Below are positions 32,566-42,074 of a stretch of 64,000 nucleotides of DNA, piece by piece. The stretch comes from Diplonema papillatum (Eukaryota > Euglenozoa > Diplonemea > Diplonemida > Diplonemidae), in the NCBI GenBank assembly GCA_030068145.1, contig JAPJBO010000242.1:1-64000 (forward strand), read 5' to 3'. The notes under the pieces were generated by a model. The model was not told the origin of the DNA. It saw only the letters and a list, made by a program, of their open reading frames with translations, and did no database searches. Positions within the stretch are counted from its first letter, which is position 1; every line of letters begins with the position of its first letter. The position numbers and the translations under genes are program-made.

Positions 32566-33528
32566 TCACCCGTTTTTTGTCCTGCGGGAGACGGGCCCGT
32601 GCGAGAAACGGCAGTCCACCCTTGTGCATCTGCCTGCTTTGAAATTGCGGCAGGCCGGCGCCTGACGCGGAGGGACCCCCCGAGCGCGGGGCGGAACCGA
32701 CTTGGGCGCCGCCTTAAACTGCGCCGTGAACCGGCGCCGGGCCTGCCGCACTCTCTCGGGCAGAAGTTCCACCCTCAGCACGTCGCGCATCACTAGCGCT
32801 GCGCTGGGGTCGCGGGTCTCGTACTCCGCGTTCTGCTCCTCGTAGGAGTGGAAGAGCCCCCCCAGGCGGAGGATCCACATTCGTTTCGGGGGACCGGATT
32901 CCCCGCGGCGCAGGCGGACGAGGTCACGGACCCGTTCCGTGACATCGTCCCGCCTGTCCTGCAGCTGTTGGTTCCCTTTGAACCTGTACAGCCTTCGGAC
33001 TGCATCTTCAAAACCCCGCATGTTTGCCGCCGTCGGCTGCATTGTTCTCCACCGCTCCGGGTCGAGGAACGCGAAGTCGTCATCGTCGTCATCGTCGCCG
33101 ACGTCCTGCCCCGCGACTGCCGCGCCATCCAGCAGCGCGAGCACCTCGCGCTCGTCTTCGAGGCTGCCCAGCTCCCGCTGCAGCGTCGGGCCCAGGCCCG
33201 CCCAGAACCCTGGGTCCTGCTCGTCAAAGGCGAGAAAGATTTCTTCCGCCCTCGCCCTCGGCAGGCCGGGCATGAGCTCGGCCGGCATCAGTGGTACCCC
33301 CCCCTCTCCCGGTAGCTCCTCTCCGCCTCTTGGCCTCTTGGCCTCCTTCTCCGCCTCGTCCTGCTCACGTGCCCTCTTCTGGGCAGCGCCGATCTCCCTC
33401 TCGGCGGCTTCAACTTCGGCCTCACGCCGGGCCAGGCCTGCCTCGAGATCGAGAAGGCGCTTCTCCAGGAGAGCCAGCCCCTCCGCGTCCCTCTGCAGGG
33501 CGCTCTGCTGTTGCTGCTTGGGGGGCAT
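32566..33528 (-). CDS. Gag-like protein of YR-A
   Basis: A 320-residue protein. It begins with a glutamine-rich start and a long charged coiled coil (residues about 10-70, KRLLDLEAGLARREAEVEAA). An acidic run DDDDDDDFAF precedes a helical middle region. Near the C-terminus is one CCCH finger (C-x7-C-x4-C-x3-H within CRNFKAGRCTRVDCRFSH), the kind of nucleic-acid-binding knuckle seen in Gag proteins of PAT/TOC-like elements. Position first in the element supports the call. Confidence 0.7.
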   Translation of the reverse strand: MPPKQQQQSALQRDAEGLALLEKRLLDLEAGLARREAEVEAAEREIGAAQKRAREQDEAEKEAKRPRGGEELPGEGGVPLMPAELMPGLPRARAEEIFLAFDEQDPGFWAGLGPTLQRELGSLEDEREVLALLDGAAVAGQDVGDDDDDDDFAFLDPERWRTMQPTAANMRGFEDAVRRLYRFKGNQQLQDRRDDVTERVRDLVRLRRGESGPPKRMWILRLGGLFHSYEEQNAEYETRDPSAALVMRDVLRVELLPERVRQARRRFTAQFKAAPKSVPPRARGVPPRQAPACRNFKAGRCTRVDCRFSHGPVSRRTKNG

Positions 33529-33919
33529 CGCAACTTGGGGAAACTTGGGGTAACTCTTTTAAGCCCGGCGGAGGTCAACTGACCGGAGCTACCGGGGAGA
33601 GTGTGCTTACGTTGTGTGGTAACCTGATACGTTCGTGTGGTATGCGTCGATTGTCTAATGAGCTTGAAGCCCCGCATGGGCGCTTTGTTCCGTGCTGTGG
33701 GCGCCGCCCGATGCACGCGGTGATTCGTTTGCGACAATAAAACCTGAGGGAAAAAGACTGCGTGTTTATCCCTCTCTCTCTCTTTTTTCCTTGGTAATAC
33801 CCTTTTCCCCCAATGTTTTTTAGCCATAATATTCTCCTCCTTGGTGTGCGTCTCGTGCTGCAACTAGCTCCAGTCTCAGTGCCGCTGCGTAAAAGGGTAA
33901 GTAGAAAACGAACCAACTG

Positions 33920-34735
33920 TTAATCTTCGTGTGTTTGCCACATTTCCATTTCCCATACCGACGCCATGGTGCTGGGATCCGGAGCGGATAGAAAGAAGTT
34001 GTCGACCCAGGGTGTGACTTTCCCGGCAGGGCATTTCTTCCGGACAGCATGCGCTCGTAGGTCAGCGAAGGCGGTGGCCACTCCCATGGACTTGTCCCAT
34101 CCCATCGGCATGACGGTCATGACGTGTTTTCCGCGCGCGGGGAGCCGCATGCCAAAAGCTGCGCGAATCGAGGGATGTAAAGGGAAAGCATGAAAATAAC
34201 TGACCGCGTCCACCTCGAGCCCCAGACTCGAGGAGCGGATCGTGTCCCAAACATCCTCCCGCGAGGGTAAAAACGTCGGCGGGCTCGCAGTCGGTGTCTC
34301 GTGTTCGTTGAGTGCCCTTGGCCAGCAAATGAGGCGGCCCTCGGCGGGATTCTTCTTCGCGATTGTGAATACGCGCATCTCCACGATCGGCGCGTACCTC
34401 GAGGCTCGCTGGGTGATGGACGACATGGCCACGTCGGTGGCGTGATTCGGGTGGAGTCTGGAGACTGGCTCCATCAGGTGTGACCCAGCGAAGGGGCGGT
34501 AGTTGTAGAAGAAGAAAGAGGGGTCCCGGATCCACTTCGATGCTAGCAGCCAGGAGGAATGATTCGTCTCTCTAGCGATCTCATCCGCTCTCAAGTAGTC
34601 TAGGATTGGGGGCGGCGACTCGGCTATCCTTGCCGTCGGCGGAGCCGGTGTGTGAGGGCGAGTAGCTCTGTTTAAGCTTGTGTCCCACAAGAGGACCGCG
34701 TTGCTGAATGATGGCTTCACGGCAGAATCATCGTG
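33920..34735 (-). CDS. RT part of YR-B
   Basis: Recognisable RT pieces: NPAEGRLICWPRALNEHE, LEVDAVSYFHAFPLHPSIR, TVMPMGWDKSMGVATAFADL and the catalytic-box region TPWVDNFFLSA. The element is a fossil and the domain is only partly present. Confidence 0.7.
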   Translation of the reverse strand, partial: HDDSAVKPSFSNAVLLWDTSLNRATRPHTPAPPTARIAESPPPILDYLRADEIARETNHSSWLLASKWIRDPSFFFYNYRPFAGSHLMEPVSRLHPNHATDVAMSSITQRASRYAPIVEMRVFTIAKKNPAEGRLICWPRALNEHETPTASPPTFLPSREDVWDTIRSSSLGLEVDAVSYFHAFPLHPSIRAAFGMRLPARGKHVMTVMPMGWDKSMGVATAFADLRAHAVRKKCPAGKVTPWVDNFFLSAPDPSTMASVWEMEMWQTHED

Positions 34736-34761
34736 AAGAAAGGAGGCAGTATCATCTCTCT

Positions 34762-35811
34762 TTACTCCGCCAGCGCGCGCGAAGCCGCCAGCTGTGTCCT
34801 TACATGACACTTGGGGGCGTAGCGGATTAACCCGTATAGGGTCGCGTGCAATGTCAACGTCCGCACCGCCTCGGGGTCGGCCGTCTTGAGCGCGTGTTGA
34901 GCGGCCCCCCTTCGGACTGAGTGGGCTGTGAATCCCGTCGGCAGCAGCTTCGCAAAGTCGGCCGTCGTTCTGTCGCCTCCCAGCGCCTCGTTCGGCCGGC
35001 GGCCTGCCAGGTGTCGTCTTATCGTCTGCTCCAGTCTTCCGGCCCACACCTGGGTGACGATGCCCACGTTCCGCCAGTCCTTCCTTTCCGTCCATTCTAT
35101 CTGGAGGACCCCGTTTTCCGTGCAAGAAATTGCACCCACGCGTTGCCTTCTCACGTCTCCTACCCGCGATGCCGTCAGCCATGCGATTGCAATCACGACC
35201 GCCGCCTGCGTGTCGGTGTTGGCCAAACGATCCACGGTCCGGTAGATGACGCCCTTCGGAATGGGCCTGGCTTGGCGGGTGGTGTCCCTGAGTGCCATTG
35301 CGATACGATGGTCGGCCAAAGTCACCCCATCCATCCGCAGCGCCGCTCGGATATTCGCCACCTCGGTCAGGATCGACGTCGCCTTCATTCCTTCCGCATG
35401 GCACCATCCGATGAATGCCAATACCTGATCGGCTGTCGTGTGATCTTGGAGGCGGGCGCTCTTGACGAACCTGGCCCATTTTGCCGCGGAATAGCCGATG
35501 TTCCTCCAGGTCGCTTCCGCGTAGGACGCGCCGTAGACCTCGTGGAGCGCGTTCACAATCCGGCTCTCCGTCGCGTCCTTGAAGCTCTTGAGCGGTCGTC
35601 CTGGACGCGGTGCGCTGCGGGTTCGCCGGGGCAGCGGGACGACGCTCGCGAAGGGGTATCTGTCACCAACGATCTCCACGGCTACCTTGCGCTCGGGTTC
35701 CCTTCTTTCCCCCCTTGCGTCCGTCGCCGCGGTTCTGGCCCCAGGAGTGGCTGCGCGTGCTGCTGTGGTCGCGTTGTCCCTTCCCGCCGTGCCATCGTCG
35801 CTGTTCACCAC
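34762..35811 (-). CDS. tyrosine recombinase of YR-B
   Basis: About 349 residues. The N-terminal half is a SAM-like helical domain (ATWRNIGYSAAKWARFVKS, then LAFIGWCHAEGMKATSI). The catalytic half has AIAWLTASRVGDVRRQRV (Arg), FTAHSVRRGAAQHALK (His-x-x-Arg) and LIRYAPKC (candidate Tyr). These are the standard tyrosine-recombinase landmarks. Confidence 0.8.
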   Translation of the reverse strand: MVNSDDGTAGRDNATTAARAATPGARTAATDARGERREPERKVAVEIVGDRYPFASVVPLPRRTRSAPRPGRPLKSFKDATESRIVNALHEVYGASYAEATWRNIGYSAAKWARFVKSARLQDHTTADQVLAFIGWCHAEGMKATSILTEVANIRAALRMDGVTLADHRIAMALRDTTRQARPIPKGVIYRTVDRLANTDTQAAVVIAIAWLTASRVGDVRRQRVGAISCTENGVLQIEWTERKDWRNVGIVTQVWAGRLEQTIRRHLAGRRPNEALGGDRTTADFAKLLPTGFTAHSVRRGAAQHALKTADPEAVRTLTLHATLYGLIRYAPKCHVRTQLAASRALAE

Positions 35812-36439
35812 CCCTAGTCCGGAATCGGGGGCGGCTCTTCTTCAACTCCTTCTCGTACTCGTCGTGTAGCTCGACAATGTCCGACGGGTATTCCGCCCAC
35901 CGCTGTTTCTCCTCTGCGGCGGCCAGTGCTCGCGGGTTCCACCTCCGTGTGATCGCCTCTTTGATGAGGCCGGCGATCACCGTCTGGATCGCGGGGTCCC
36001 GAATCTTCGGCACGAGCTGCCTCACAATCTCGAAAACGCGAGTGACCTCGCGCTTCGCGCTGGCGGCCCTCAACGTGGCCGGACCCCATGCCCGCTTTGC
36101 TTCCTCGAAGGCGCGCCACGGGTCGCGGAGCCACTCGGCGGGGTCGGCTAGCTCGCCTTCCGAGAAAGGGGGCCGCGTGTGCCATTGTGGCTCCTGGGCG
36201 GCAAACAGGCCTTCGTTTGGCCCGGGCCCTTGGTCGACTCTCGCTCTCCTCTCCGGCTGCCTGTCAAGCTGTTCCTCTTGCTCACCGCCGGCGTCCTCAG
36301 AGTCCTCGTCGCTGTCATCGAGCGGAGCACCTCCCTTCTGCTCCATCAGGCGAGCCTTCACCTCGTCTTTCCGCTTCAGCCCCTTCACGTCCACCCCCAG
36401 CTCGGCCGCGACTGCCTTGTTCGTAACGGACTTGGGCAT
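35663..36439 (-). CDS. Gag-like protein of YR-B
   Basis: About 258 residues starting MPKSVTNKAVAAELGVDVKG, followed by an acidic linker (LDDSDEDSEDAGGEQEEQ), a helical middle region and an arginine/glycine-rich C-terminus (GGEQRRWHGGKGQRDHSSTR). It has no CCCH finger like that of YR-A. The call rests on position and composition. Confidence 0.55.
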   Translation of the reverse strand: MPKSVTNKAVAAELGVDVKGLKRKDEVKARLMEQKGGAPLDDSDEDSEDAGGEQEEQLDRQPERRARVDQGPGPNEGLFAAQEPQWHTRPPFSEGELADPAEWLRDPWRAFEEAKRAWGPATLRAASAKREVTRVFEIVRQLVPKIRDPAIQTVIAGLIKEAITRRWNPRALAAAEEKQRWAEYPSDIVELHDEYEKELKKSRPRFRTRGGEQRRWHGGKGQRDHSSTRSHSWGQNRGDGRKGGKKGTRAQGSRGDRW

Positions 36440-36600
36440 AATGAATATTAGGGAGGTGGGTAAGCAAGAGCGTGAGCGGTTGTGTGATGGAGCGAGAGGC
36501 CCTGTTTCACAGTATATCATTAGTCGGTTAATATTAATCTTCTAAGACTAGCGTCTTATACGACAAAAAATATTGTATCCACTCAACTTTGTTGTTGCGG

Positions 36601-37029
36601 ACGCAATCGCCCAATCGAAGAAACAGAAACGCCTCGTTATTGGGCTCAGCCCGCCGCGTTGTGGACGAGGGGGTTGTATGCCCGTCCTCAAAAATCGCTA
36701 AGTACAATGCCTGCACAAAATACTGGGCAAAATTTGTCAACAATTTGAAAAATGCCTTTTGGGGCCTTTAGGTCCTCAAAATGATTTAATATACGTTCTC
36801 TCACTGGTCAAAGTGGGAGAAATTGGGGAAAACCCACTGTAGTGAGTTTTTGTTTTTCGGGTTGAGGGGGCCTTGTAGAGGTCCCGAGGGGGTGGAAAAG
36901 GCCTCGAGGCAGGGAAAACGGTCGCCACGAGGGGCCCCGAAGAAAAAAATAAAAGCCATAGAGACATTTGCCCACTGCACGGTTCTAAGAGACTGCTTTG
37001 GCTGCTCGTACTACTGAGACGTCGAGTGA
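36601..37029. other. no gene; possible element end
   Basis: Low-coding sequence right of YR-B. No motif was identified. Confidence 0.35.
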
Positions 37030-37215
37030 TAAATTGCGGTAAATTTCCCTTATATCCCACCCCAAACAAATTTGTGCCCTTATATCCCACTTCAAACAAA
37101 TTTTGTGCCCTTATATCCCACTTCAAACAAACTTTGTGCCCTTATATCCCAATCCGGGATATAAGGGCACAAAATTTGTTTGAAGTGGGATATAGGGGCA
37201 CAAAATTTGTTTGGT
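37030..37215. repeat. inverted and direct repeats of GGGATATAAGGGCACAAA
   Basis: At least four forward cccttatatccca units and two inverted copies, meeting in a tight hairpin near 37151-37160. The same word cluster recurs at 38862-38966, so the two bound a segment of about 1.9 kb. Confidence 0.85.
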
Positions 37216-37319
37216 CGTGTAAAAAGTCTTTTGAGGGAACCGAACCGGACACCTGTGGTGCCGGTGGCGTGCGTGCTTTGACTCGGCCACAACGTCCAAA
37301 AATTCGAGGGCAAAATTTT

Positions 37320-37562
37320 CGACCAAATTTTGCCCCAACATTTTGCCCAACTAGATTTTGACCAAAAATCTGGACCCAAAAAATTCGACCAAAAATCTCG
37401 ACCAAAAATTTCGATGCCAAAAAATTGGACCAAAAATTTGGACCCAAAATTTCGACCAAAAATTTGGACCCAAGAATTTCGACCAAAGATTTGGACCAAA
37501 AATCTCGACCAAAATTTTCGACCCCAAAAATCCAGACCCCCAAAATTTGACCAAAATTTTTG
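37320..37562 (+). repeat. A-rich minisatellite GACCAAAAATTTC
   Basis: Diverged units of about 13-15 bp (gaccaaaaatctcg, gacccaaaatttcg). Frames across it (DQKFGPK) are repeat products. Confidence 0.85.
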
Positions 37563-38861
37563 ACCCAGTCCAGCCCGTTCCATTCGTTTTTGGTGTTTCC
37601 TTGTCCGTAGGCATAAAGCTGGCTTCAGTGCCCCACCCGAGACGTCTCAAGACGTTCTGGGTGCCTCAGAGCGACTGGTTGCACCGTTTCACAACTTCAA
37701 GCTGGCCACCGCGGCCACACTCGATCCCCGATCGGGTGCCTCAACTTGGTAGGCTCAAGCAAGTACTCAAGAGAACCGCATCAGAGCCAGGCTGCACCGT
37801 CTGACCGTGCGCGTGCCACGCTGACGTTCGGGGCTAATCGCGGTGACAGAACTGTAGTAGCTGGCCAGATGCTACAGCCGAGAGTCAGGCGAGACAACTG
37901 ATCTCATCAGACTCATGATCCGTTTCTTGGCCTGACATACCAGTGACCACGGTCATTCTCCACTGTCCTTGTTGAGGCTGTGTCACACTGTGACTGTCAC
38001 AGTGTCAGTCACTGAGTGACCGGACAGTGTCGCGGCAGCCGTAAACTGCACACCCACCGCACGTCTGCAGGATTCACCTCCAGATTCGGGGACCAGAACA
38101 CAGGGTATCGCTATAGCTGTCCGACTCCGAGTGCCTGGAGTGGAGAGCCTGGTCCAGTTACCTCTGGACAATGGAGCAGCAGCTGCAGCAAGGAACAGCA
38201 GCAGGACCGGGACTACTGGCTCAGTGGAGGGAAGGCGCCGCTGTCACGCGGCTGCGAGTCAGCCACAGTCACAGCTGATTTCACTTACGCAGTGAAGCCT
38301 GCAGTGAAGGAAGCTGTGTCCACCGTCGTGCAACCGGTGTGTGTGCAACCAGTTGCGGTGCAGGCGTGGGCACAACGACAGTTGATGACTTTAGGAAGGA
38401 ATCAGCCATTCTTGCGTGAGCTGCAGATTCCGTCTGTCGGCAACAGTGTCCGACTGTGTCGCCACCTTGGGTTGTTAGCCCACCGTCCTCCGCGGTTCTG
38501 GCCATCTGTCTTGTAATCTGGGTTCAGTTCCGAGTTTGGTTTCCTATCCGAGGCTATCGGGCACTGGTTCGGTTTCGGGTTGAGGTTCGGTTTCGGGTTT
38601 GGCTCGCCGTGCCAGGCGTGGACGTCAACTCGCGACACGTGATGTCTCCATGTCACTGCCAATGTCAGCGTGGACGCATGCAGTGGCAATAGCAACAGCA
38701 ACAGGAGTCCAGCGTCCGGCTGGACGAAAAGTTTTTATTTTTTTCGCCGTAGGTATCGGGATGGTCGAGCCAACCACCCTTGGGTTTCAAGGTGAGTGGT
38801 CGGGGGCTCAAGCCCCTCCTCGGCAAGTTTTCCAGCATTTTCCTCGATTCAAATTTGTCAA
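37563..38861. other. interior of a possible foldback element; no gene
   Basis: Contains short palindromic words such as ctgtgactgtcacagtg near 37986 and a ggttcggtttcgggtt run near 38566-38600. No frame looks like protein. Confidence 0.4.
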
Positions 38862-38966
38862 AACAAATTTGTGCCCTTATATCCCAGTTTGGGATATAAG
38901 GGCACAAAATTTGTTTGAAGTGGGATATAAGGGCACAAATTTGTTTTGAGTGGGATATAAGGGCAT
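38862..38966. repeat. second cluster of GGGATATAAGGGCACAAA, mainly inverted
   Basis: One forward and three inverted copies, ending 20 bp before the stop codon of the papain-like protease of the Polinton-like element. It could be the right end of a foldback element or be linked to the end of the Polinton-like element. Confidence 0.8.
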
Positions 38967-38985
38967 TACACCGATAAATTGCGCT

Positions 38986-40332
38986 TTATAGCGAGCGCAT
39001 CTCCAGTTCAAAATGGTCACCAAGGTCCTCCGTCTCCAGCGAGTATGCTCCTGATACGGTGGGACAATCGGGAGGAATCTGTGACACAGCCTTTGTCACA
39101 AACGAAACAGACGCACCAGAAGAAGCGAGGTAGTCCTGCGACACCTCCACGAACTGCTTCTTGATCCACCAGTTTTGTAGCAGGAAGTAGTGCTTGTTGC
39201 CTTCTTTACGGTGTCCAACAACTGCCATGGCATGTTGCCCCAGAGACTTTTCTGTCAGAGCTCCATCGTAACTCATCCCGTCTGCTTGCTGGAAAGCTGG
39301 CTCGACTGCGAATGTTGACACCAGCCCAATGCCGTATTTTCTGAGTCTCTCCCGCAGCTTACCGCTCATGAACTCCACCTCTTCTTCATCCTTGCCAAGT
39401 CCAGCCGTGGTCACCACATCCTTGTCCTCCAACCCCATGATGTCACGCATGAAGCCAATACTGTTGCCACCACGGTGCTTCACAATATGGTCATACACAG
39501 AGTCTGCATCGTAGAACTGCACAATGTACTTCGCCACATTTAACATATCATGGTGTGTCCCTCCAGAGTTCAGTGCAACCACGACATGCTGCATGACTGC
39601 CCCTGCGTGCATGTAGCAAAACCCGCTATGCTGGACACGAGTTATTGCGAGGTCATCTTCGTTGAGCTCTGCTGACTTGGAGAAATTGTGTAGTGCCGAG
39701 TAGTCGCGGTATAGAATGTAACTCCCCTCTTCCTCCCACGAAGGGTGCTTCTTCGTGAAAGCAGTAAGCACTTCAAGCAGATGGGGTCCTGGGTGGGCTT
39801 CAGTGGTCCTCAGTGTGTGAATCATGTCTCCTTGCAGCAGACGCTTGGCACGGTGGCATCTCTTGTTGTCCTTGTTCTCATTGTCTCTGTCCAGCTCTTC
39901 AAGATCTTGCCATGTGAGTATACGAGCGCCATACTTCACTCCCTTCCACAGGAAAAAGTTGTCCACGACAGCAGGCCAGAGCACATGCTTCTCTGCCTGC
40001 TTTGCAACTGCAGGAGGGATCTCCTTCTCCGTCATTGCTTTGCGCCACTTCTCTGCATCGTCACCGTACTCTTCGCGGAGCGTACCAAGTGTTGCGGTGT
40101 CGTTAAACTTCTTCGTGTATTTCTCTCGCAGTACTTGTGACAGTGGTGCATCGTTAAAGAGGGGCTCTGGAGCCTCAGTATTCTCCGCATACTTTTTGCT
40201 CCCCGAGGAAGCGCTAGAGGAGGGCGAGGAGTCAGCGGCATTGTCGGAATCATTTTTGGCCTTCTTTTGCGGTGTTTGCGGGGATTTGTTGCCTGACCCG
40301 CTTTCGTCCCTTGTCTCCCTCTTCTTGGACAT
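38986..40332 (-). CDS. papain-like cysteine protease of the Polinton-like element
   Basis: About 448 residues. The first 100 are a low-complexity, lysine/serine-rich tail (MSKKRETRDESGSGNK, SSPSSSASSGS). The C-terminal half has the order of a papain-fold enzyme: VQHSGFCYMHAGAVMQ (Gln and nucleophile Cys), GQHAMAVVGHR (His) and FLLQNWWIKK (Asn-Trp pair). Polintons normally carry an adenain-type maturation protease, so this would be an unusual replacement, or it may act on host proteins. The start after the tail of TFN is chosen because the upstream residues are encoded by poly-A-like sequence. Confidence 0.7.
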   Translation of the reverse strand: MSKKRETRDESGSGNKSPQTPQKKAKNDSDNAADSSPSSSASSGSKKYAENTEAPEPLFNDAPLSQVLREKYTKKFNDTATLGTLREEYGDDAEKWRKAMTEKEIPPAVAKQAEKHVLWPAVVDNFFLWKGVKYGARILTWQDLEELDRDNENKDNKRCHRAKRLLQGDMIHTLRTTEAHPGPHLLEVLTAFTKKHPSWEEEGSYILYRDYSALHNFSKSAELNEDDLAITRVQHSGFCYMHAGAVMQHVVVALNSGGTHHDMLNVAKYIVQFYDADSVYDHIVKHRGGNSIGFMRDIMGLEDKDVVTTAGLGKDEEEVEFMSGKLRERLRKYGIGLVSTFAVEPAFQQADGMSYDGALTEKSLGQHAMAVVGHRKEGNKHYFLLQNWWIKKQFVEVSQDYLASSGASVSFVTKAVSQIPPDCPTVSGAYSLETEDLGDHFELEMRSL

Positions 40333-40778
40333 ATTGAAAGTTTTTGTTTTGCCTTTATGTGTGTGTCTGTTGTGAGTGTATTCTGTTTGTGGAATGTATG
40401 GCAAGGCAATGTCCAAGCAAAGGTTGGTGTTTTTGTTTTTTTTTTTTTGTTTTTTTTTTGTCTTGTTTAGTGGCAAGTGTGAGTGACGGAATGTATTGAG
40501 ACACTCGACAACGTTTTCTTTTGCCCTCAGAAAAGGATGTGGATGAGTTTAACGACATCCCAGGTCGAAACAACTCGGTTGCTGTCACGGCAACATGAAC
40601 CTTCACAGCAACACATTACCTTCGCACACTGACGCGTGGATTCCCAACACACTTGCTTCTACAGCACATCACCTTCACTATCTTGCTCCCAACACTTCCA
40701 CTTGAATTGACGTCTCTTGTCGTAACTGAAGGGCTAGCAGTAGCTTCTTTCGTTGTTTTCTCAGACATGTCCTTTCTC

Positions 40779-41528
40779 TTACCTTCCTGGAAATACAATC
40801 TCATCAAAATTCCGCCGATACTTCAGTTCAGGAACAATAGGCTGGTTGTCAATCATGACAAAGCTGTGCCTGGGTAAACCATCAAACATGCTGTTGAACT
40901 CATCAGGCTCAAGGTCACTGCACGAAGATGCTACAAGTCGCCTCTCCTTCTTGTTGAGGTTGAACAACAGGAAGCAGCTGCAGTTCTGCCGTATCACCTT
41001 TGGGGTGGCAAAGAAGCTCTGACTCAAGTACACAGGAGAGATGTTCCGATGCCGTCCATGCACATACAGGTTGATGAAGTCGCTCTGGTTCTTCTCCAAC
41101 ACAACATCGTCCAAGACCACAAGGTTCTTCTGCTTTGGGTCAAGCTCCTCGACATCGAACTCATACACACTGTCGAAGAACTCTGCTGTTGGCTTCAAGG
41201 CTTCCAAGGTCTCTTCGATCTTTTCCTCACTAACCTTCTTCTTCTTCAACTCCCGTTCCAGCTCACTTCGTATCTTCTCGTCATTACCTGCAAAGTGCTC
41301 CATCATCACCTGGTAGATCGGTTGGTGCAGTGTTGTGCTGATCACAAACACCCTGTCAAACGGCAACTTCAACTCCTTATTCATCAGTATATTCCCCATC
41401 ACTGTGCTCTTCCCACACCCAGAAGGGCCAACTGACACCATCCGGAACGGCCACGAAGGGAGAAGCTTTGAGTGTTCACCATCTGCATGTGGCTCAGTCC
41501 TCTGAACATAATTGTGAATCATTTTCAA
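40779..41528 (-). CDS. FtsK/HerA-type DNA-packaging ATPase (A32-like)
   Basis: About 249 residues, the usual length in Polinton-like elements. Walker A is GPSGCGKST near residue 35, Walker B is NLVVLDDVV near 133 and the downstream motif PVYLSQSFFATP is the polar Gln/Ser segment of this ATPase class. It would pump DNA into the capsid. It is divergently transcribed from the next gene, with starts only a few bases apart. Confidence 0.9.
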   Translation of the reverse strand: MKMIHNYVQRTEPHADGEHSKLLPSWPFRMVSVGPSGCGKSTVMGNILMNKELKLPFDRVFVISTTLHQPIYQVMMEHFAGNDEKIRSELERELKKKKVSEEKIEETLEALKPTAEFFDSVYEFDVEELDPKQKNLVVLDDVVLEKNQSDFINLYVHGRHRNISPVYLSQSFFATPKVIRQNCSCFLLFNLNKKERRLVASSCSDLEPDEFNSMFDGLPRHSFVMIDNQPIVPELKYRRNFDEIVFPGR

Positions 41529-41536
41529 TAAGAAAA

Positions 41537-42073
41537 ATGCAGCTGAACAACACGTCTAGTCTGGAGAAGCTCCTTCTTGATATTGACAGACTGAAGAACT
41601 CAATAGCACAACAGCGATCTGATGCTTATGAACAAGGTTCCCAACACGAGCAAACTCTGAAGAGTGCAACGACAATCAAGACTGTTGATGAAGAAAACCA
41701 GACAACAGACGACTTCTTAACCTTTCTCACCACCGCATCACCAGAGCTGACACCTTCATTCCAATCAAGTGTCCCCAAGGGAACATTATTATTAGACCCA
41801 CAAACACCTGAAGCTCTGTCACCCACACAGCCATCGTTGAAAGGGAGAGGGAGAGGAAGCAAGGGTAAAGGAAGAAAGGCTGGGACTGGTGTGTACCAAA
41901 TGGACACGAAGGGTGCAATGAATAGACTGATGCTGTTGATAGGAGGGCAGAAGGCAGGGAACACAAGTCAGGCTGTCAAGCAAGAAGCAGCCACTATCCT
42001 TGACTGGCTCCTCAACAACAACAAGATAGACGTCGATGAACACAAACTACTTACACAAGAAGTCAACTCATAA
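41537..42073 (+). CDS. small basic protein of the Polinton-like element
   Basis: 178 residues, unrecognised. The N-terminus is a predicted helix (SLEKLLLDIDRLKNSIAQQ) and the middle is acidic/polar. A short strongly basic patch (LKGRGRGSKGKGRKAG) resembles DNA-binding or nuclear-targeting tails, and the C-terminus is helical. Its place between ATPase and penton-like gene suggests a virion or core protein. Confidence 0.6.
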   Translation: MQLNNTSSLEKLLLDIDRLKNSIAQQRSDAYEQGSQHEQTLKSATTIKTVDEENQTTDDFLTFLTTASPELTPSFQSSVPKGTLLLDPQTPEALSPTQPSLKGRGRGSKGKGRKAGTGVYQMDTKGAMNRLMLLIGGQKAGNTSQAVKQEAATILDWLLNNNKIDVDEHKLLTQEVNS

Positions 42074-42074
42074 A

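Larger units (their letters stand above)
29831..33540 (-). mobile_element. YR-A: tyrosine-recombinase retroelement (DIRS/PAT/VIPER kin), looks largely whole
   Basis: Parts in transcription order: a Gag-like protein, a tyrosine recombinase, then RT with RNase H. The absence of a DDE integrase and the presence of a recombinase place it among YR retroelements; the order Gag, YR, RT matches VIPER-type elements rather than DIRS1. All three reading regions are open over their length, so the copy seems young. Terminal repeats were not identified by eye. The fossil lies directly beside YR-B on the same strand. Confidence 0.8.
33920..36600 (-). mobile_element. YR-B: second tyrosine-recombinase retroelement, broken
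   Basis: Parts present in order: Gag-like protein, tyrosine recombinase, part of an RT. No RNase H was found. The sequence differs clearly from YR-A (different Gag and a different recombinase), so it is another family with the same gene order. It is broken, probably with a few breaks, and older than YR-A. Its upstream end (about 36463-36556) has a related fragment at 52976-53086. Confidence 0.75.

Noticed and set aside
31580-32629. N-terminal extension of the RT frame of YR-A
   Set aside because: Runs opposite the recombinase reading frame and has the glycine/arginine-rich look of a GC-rich shadow.
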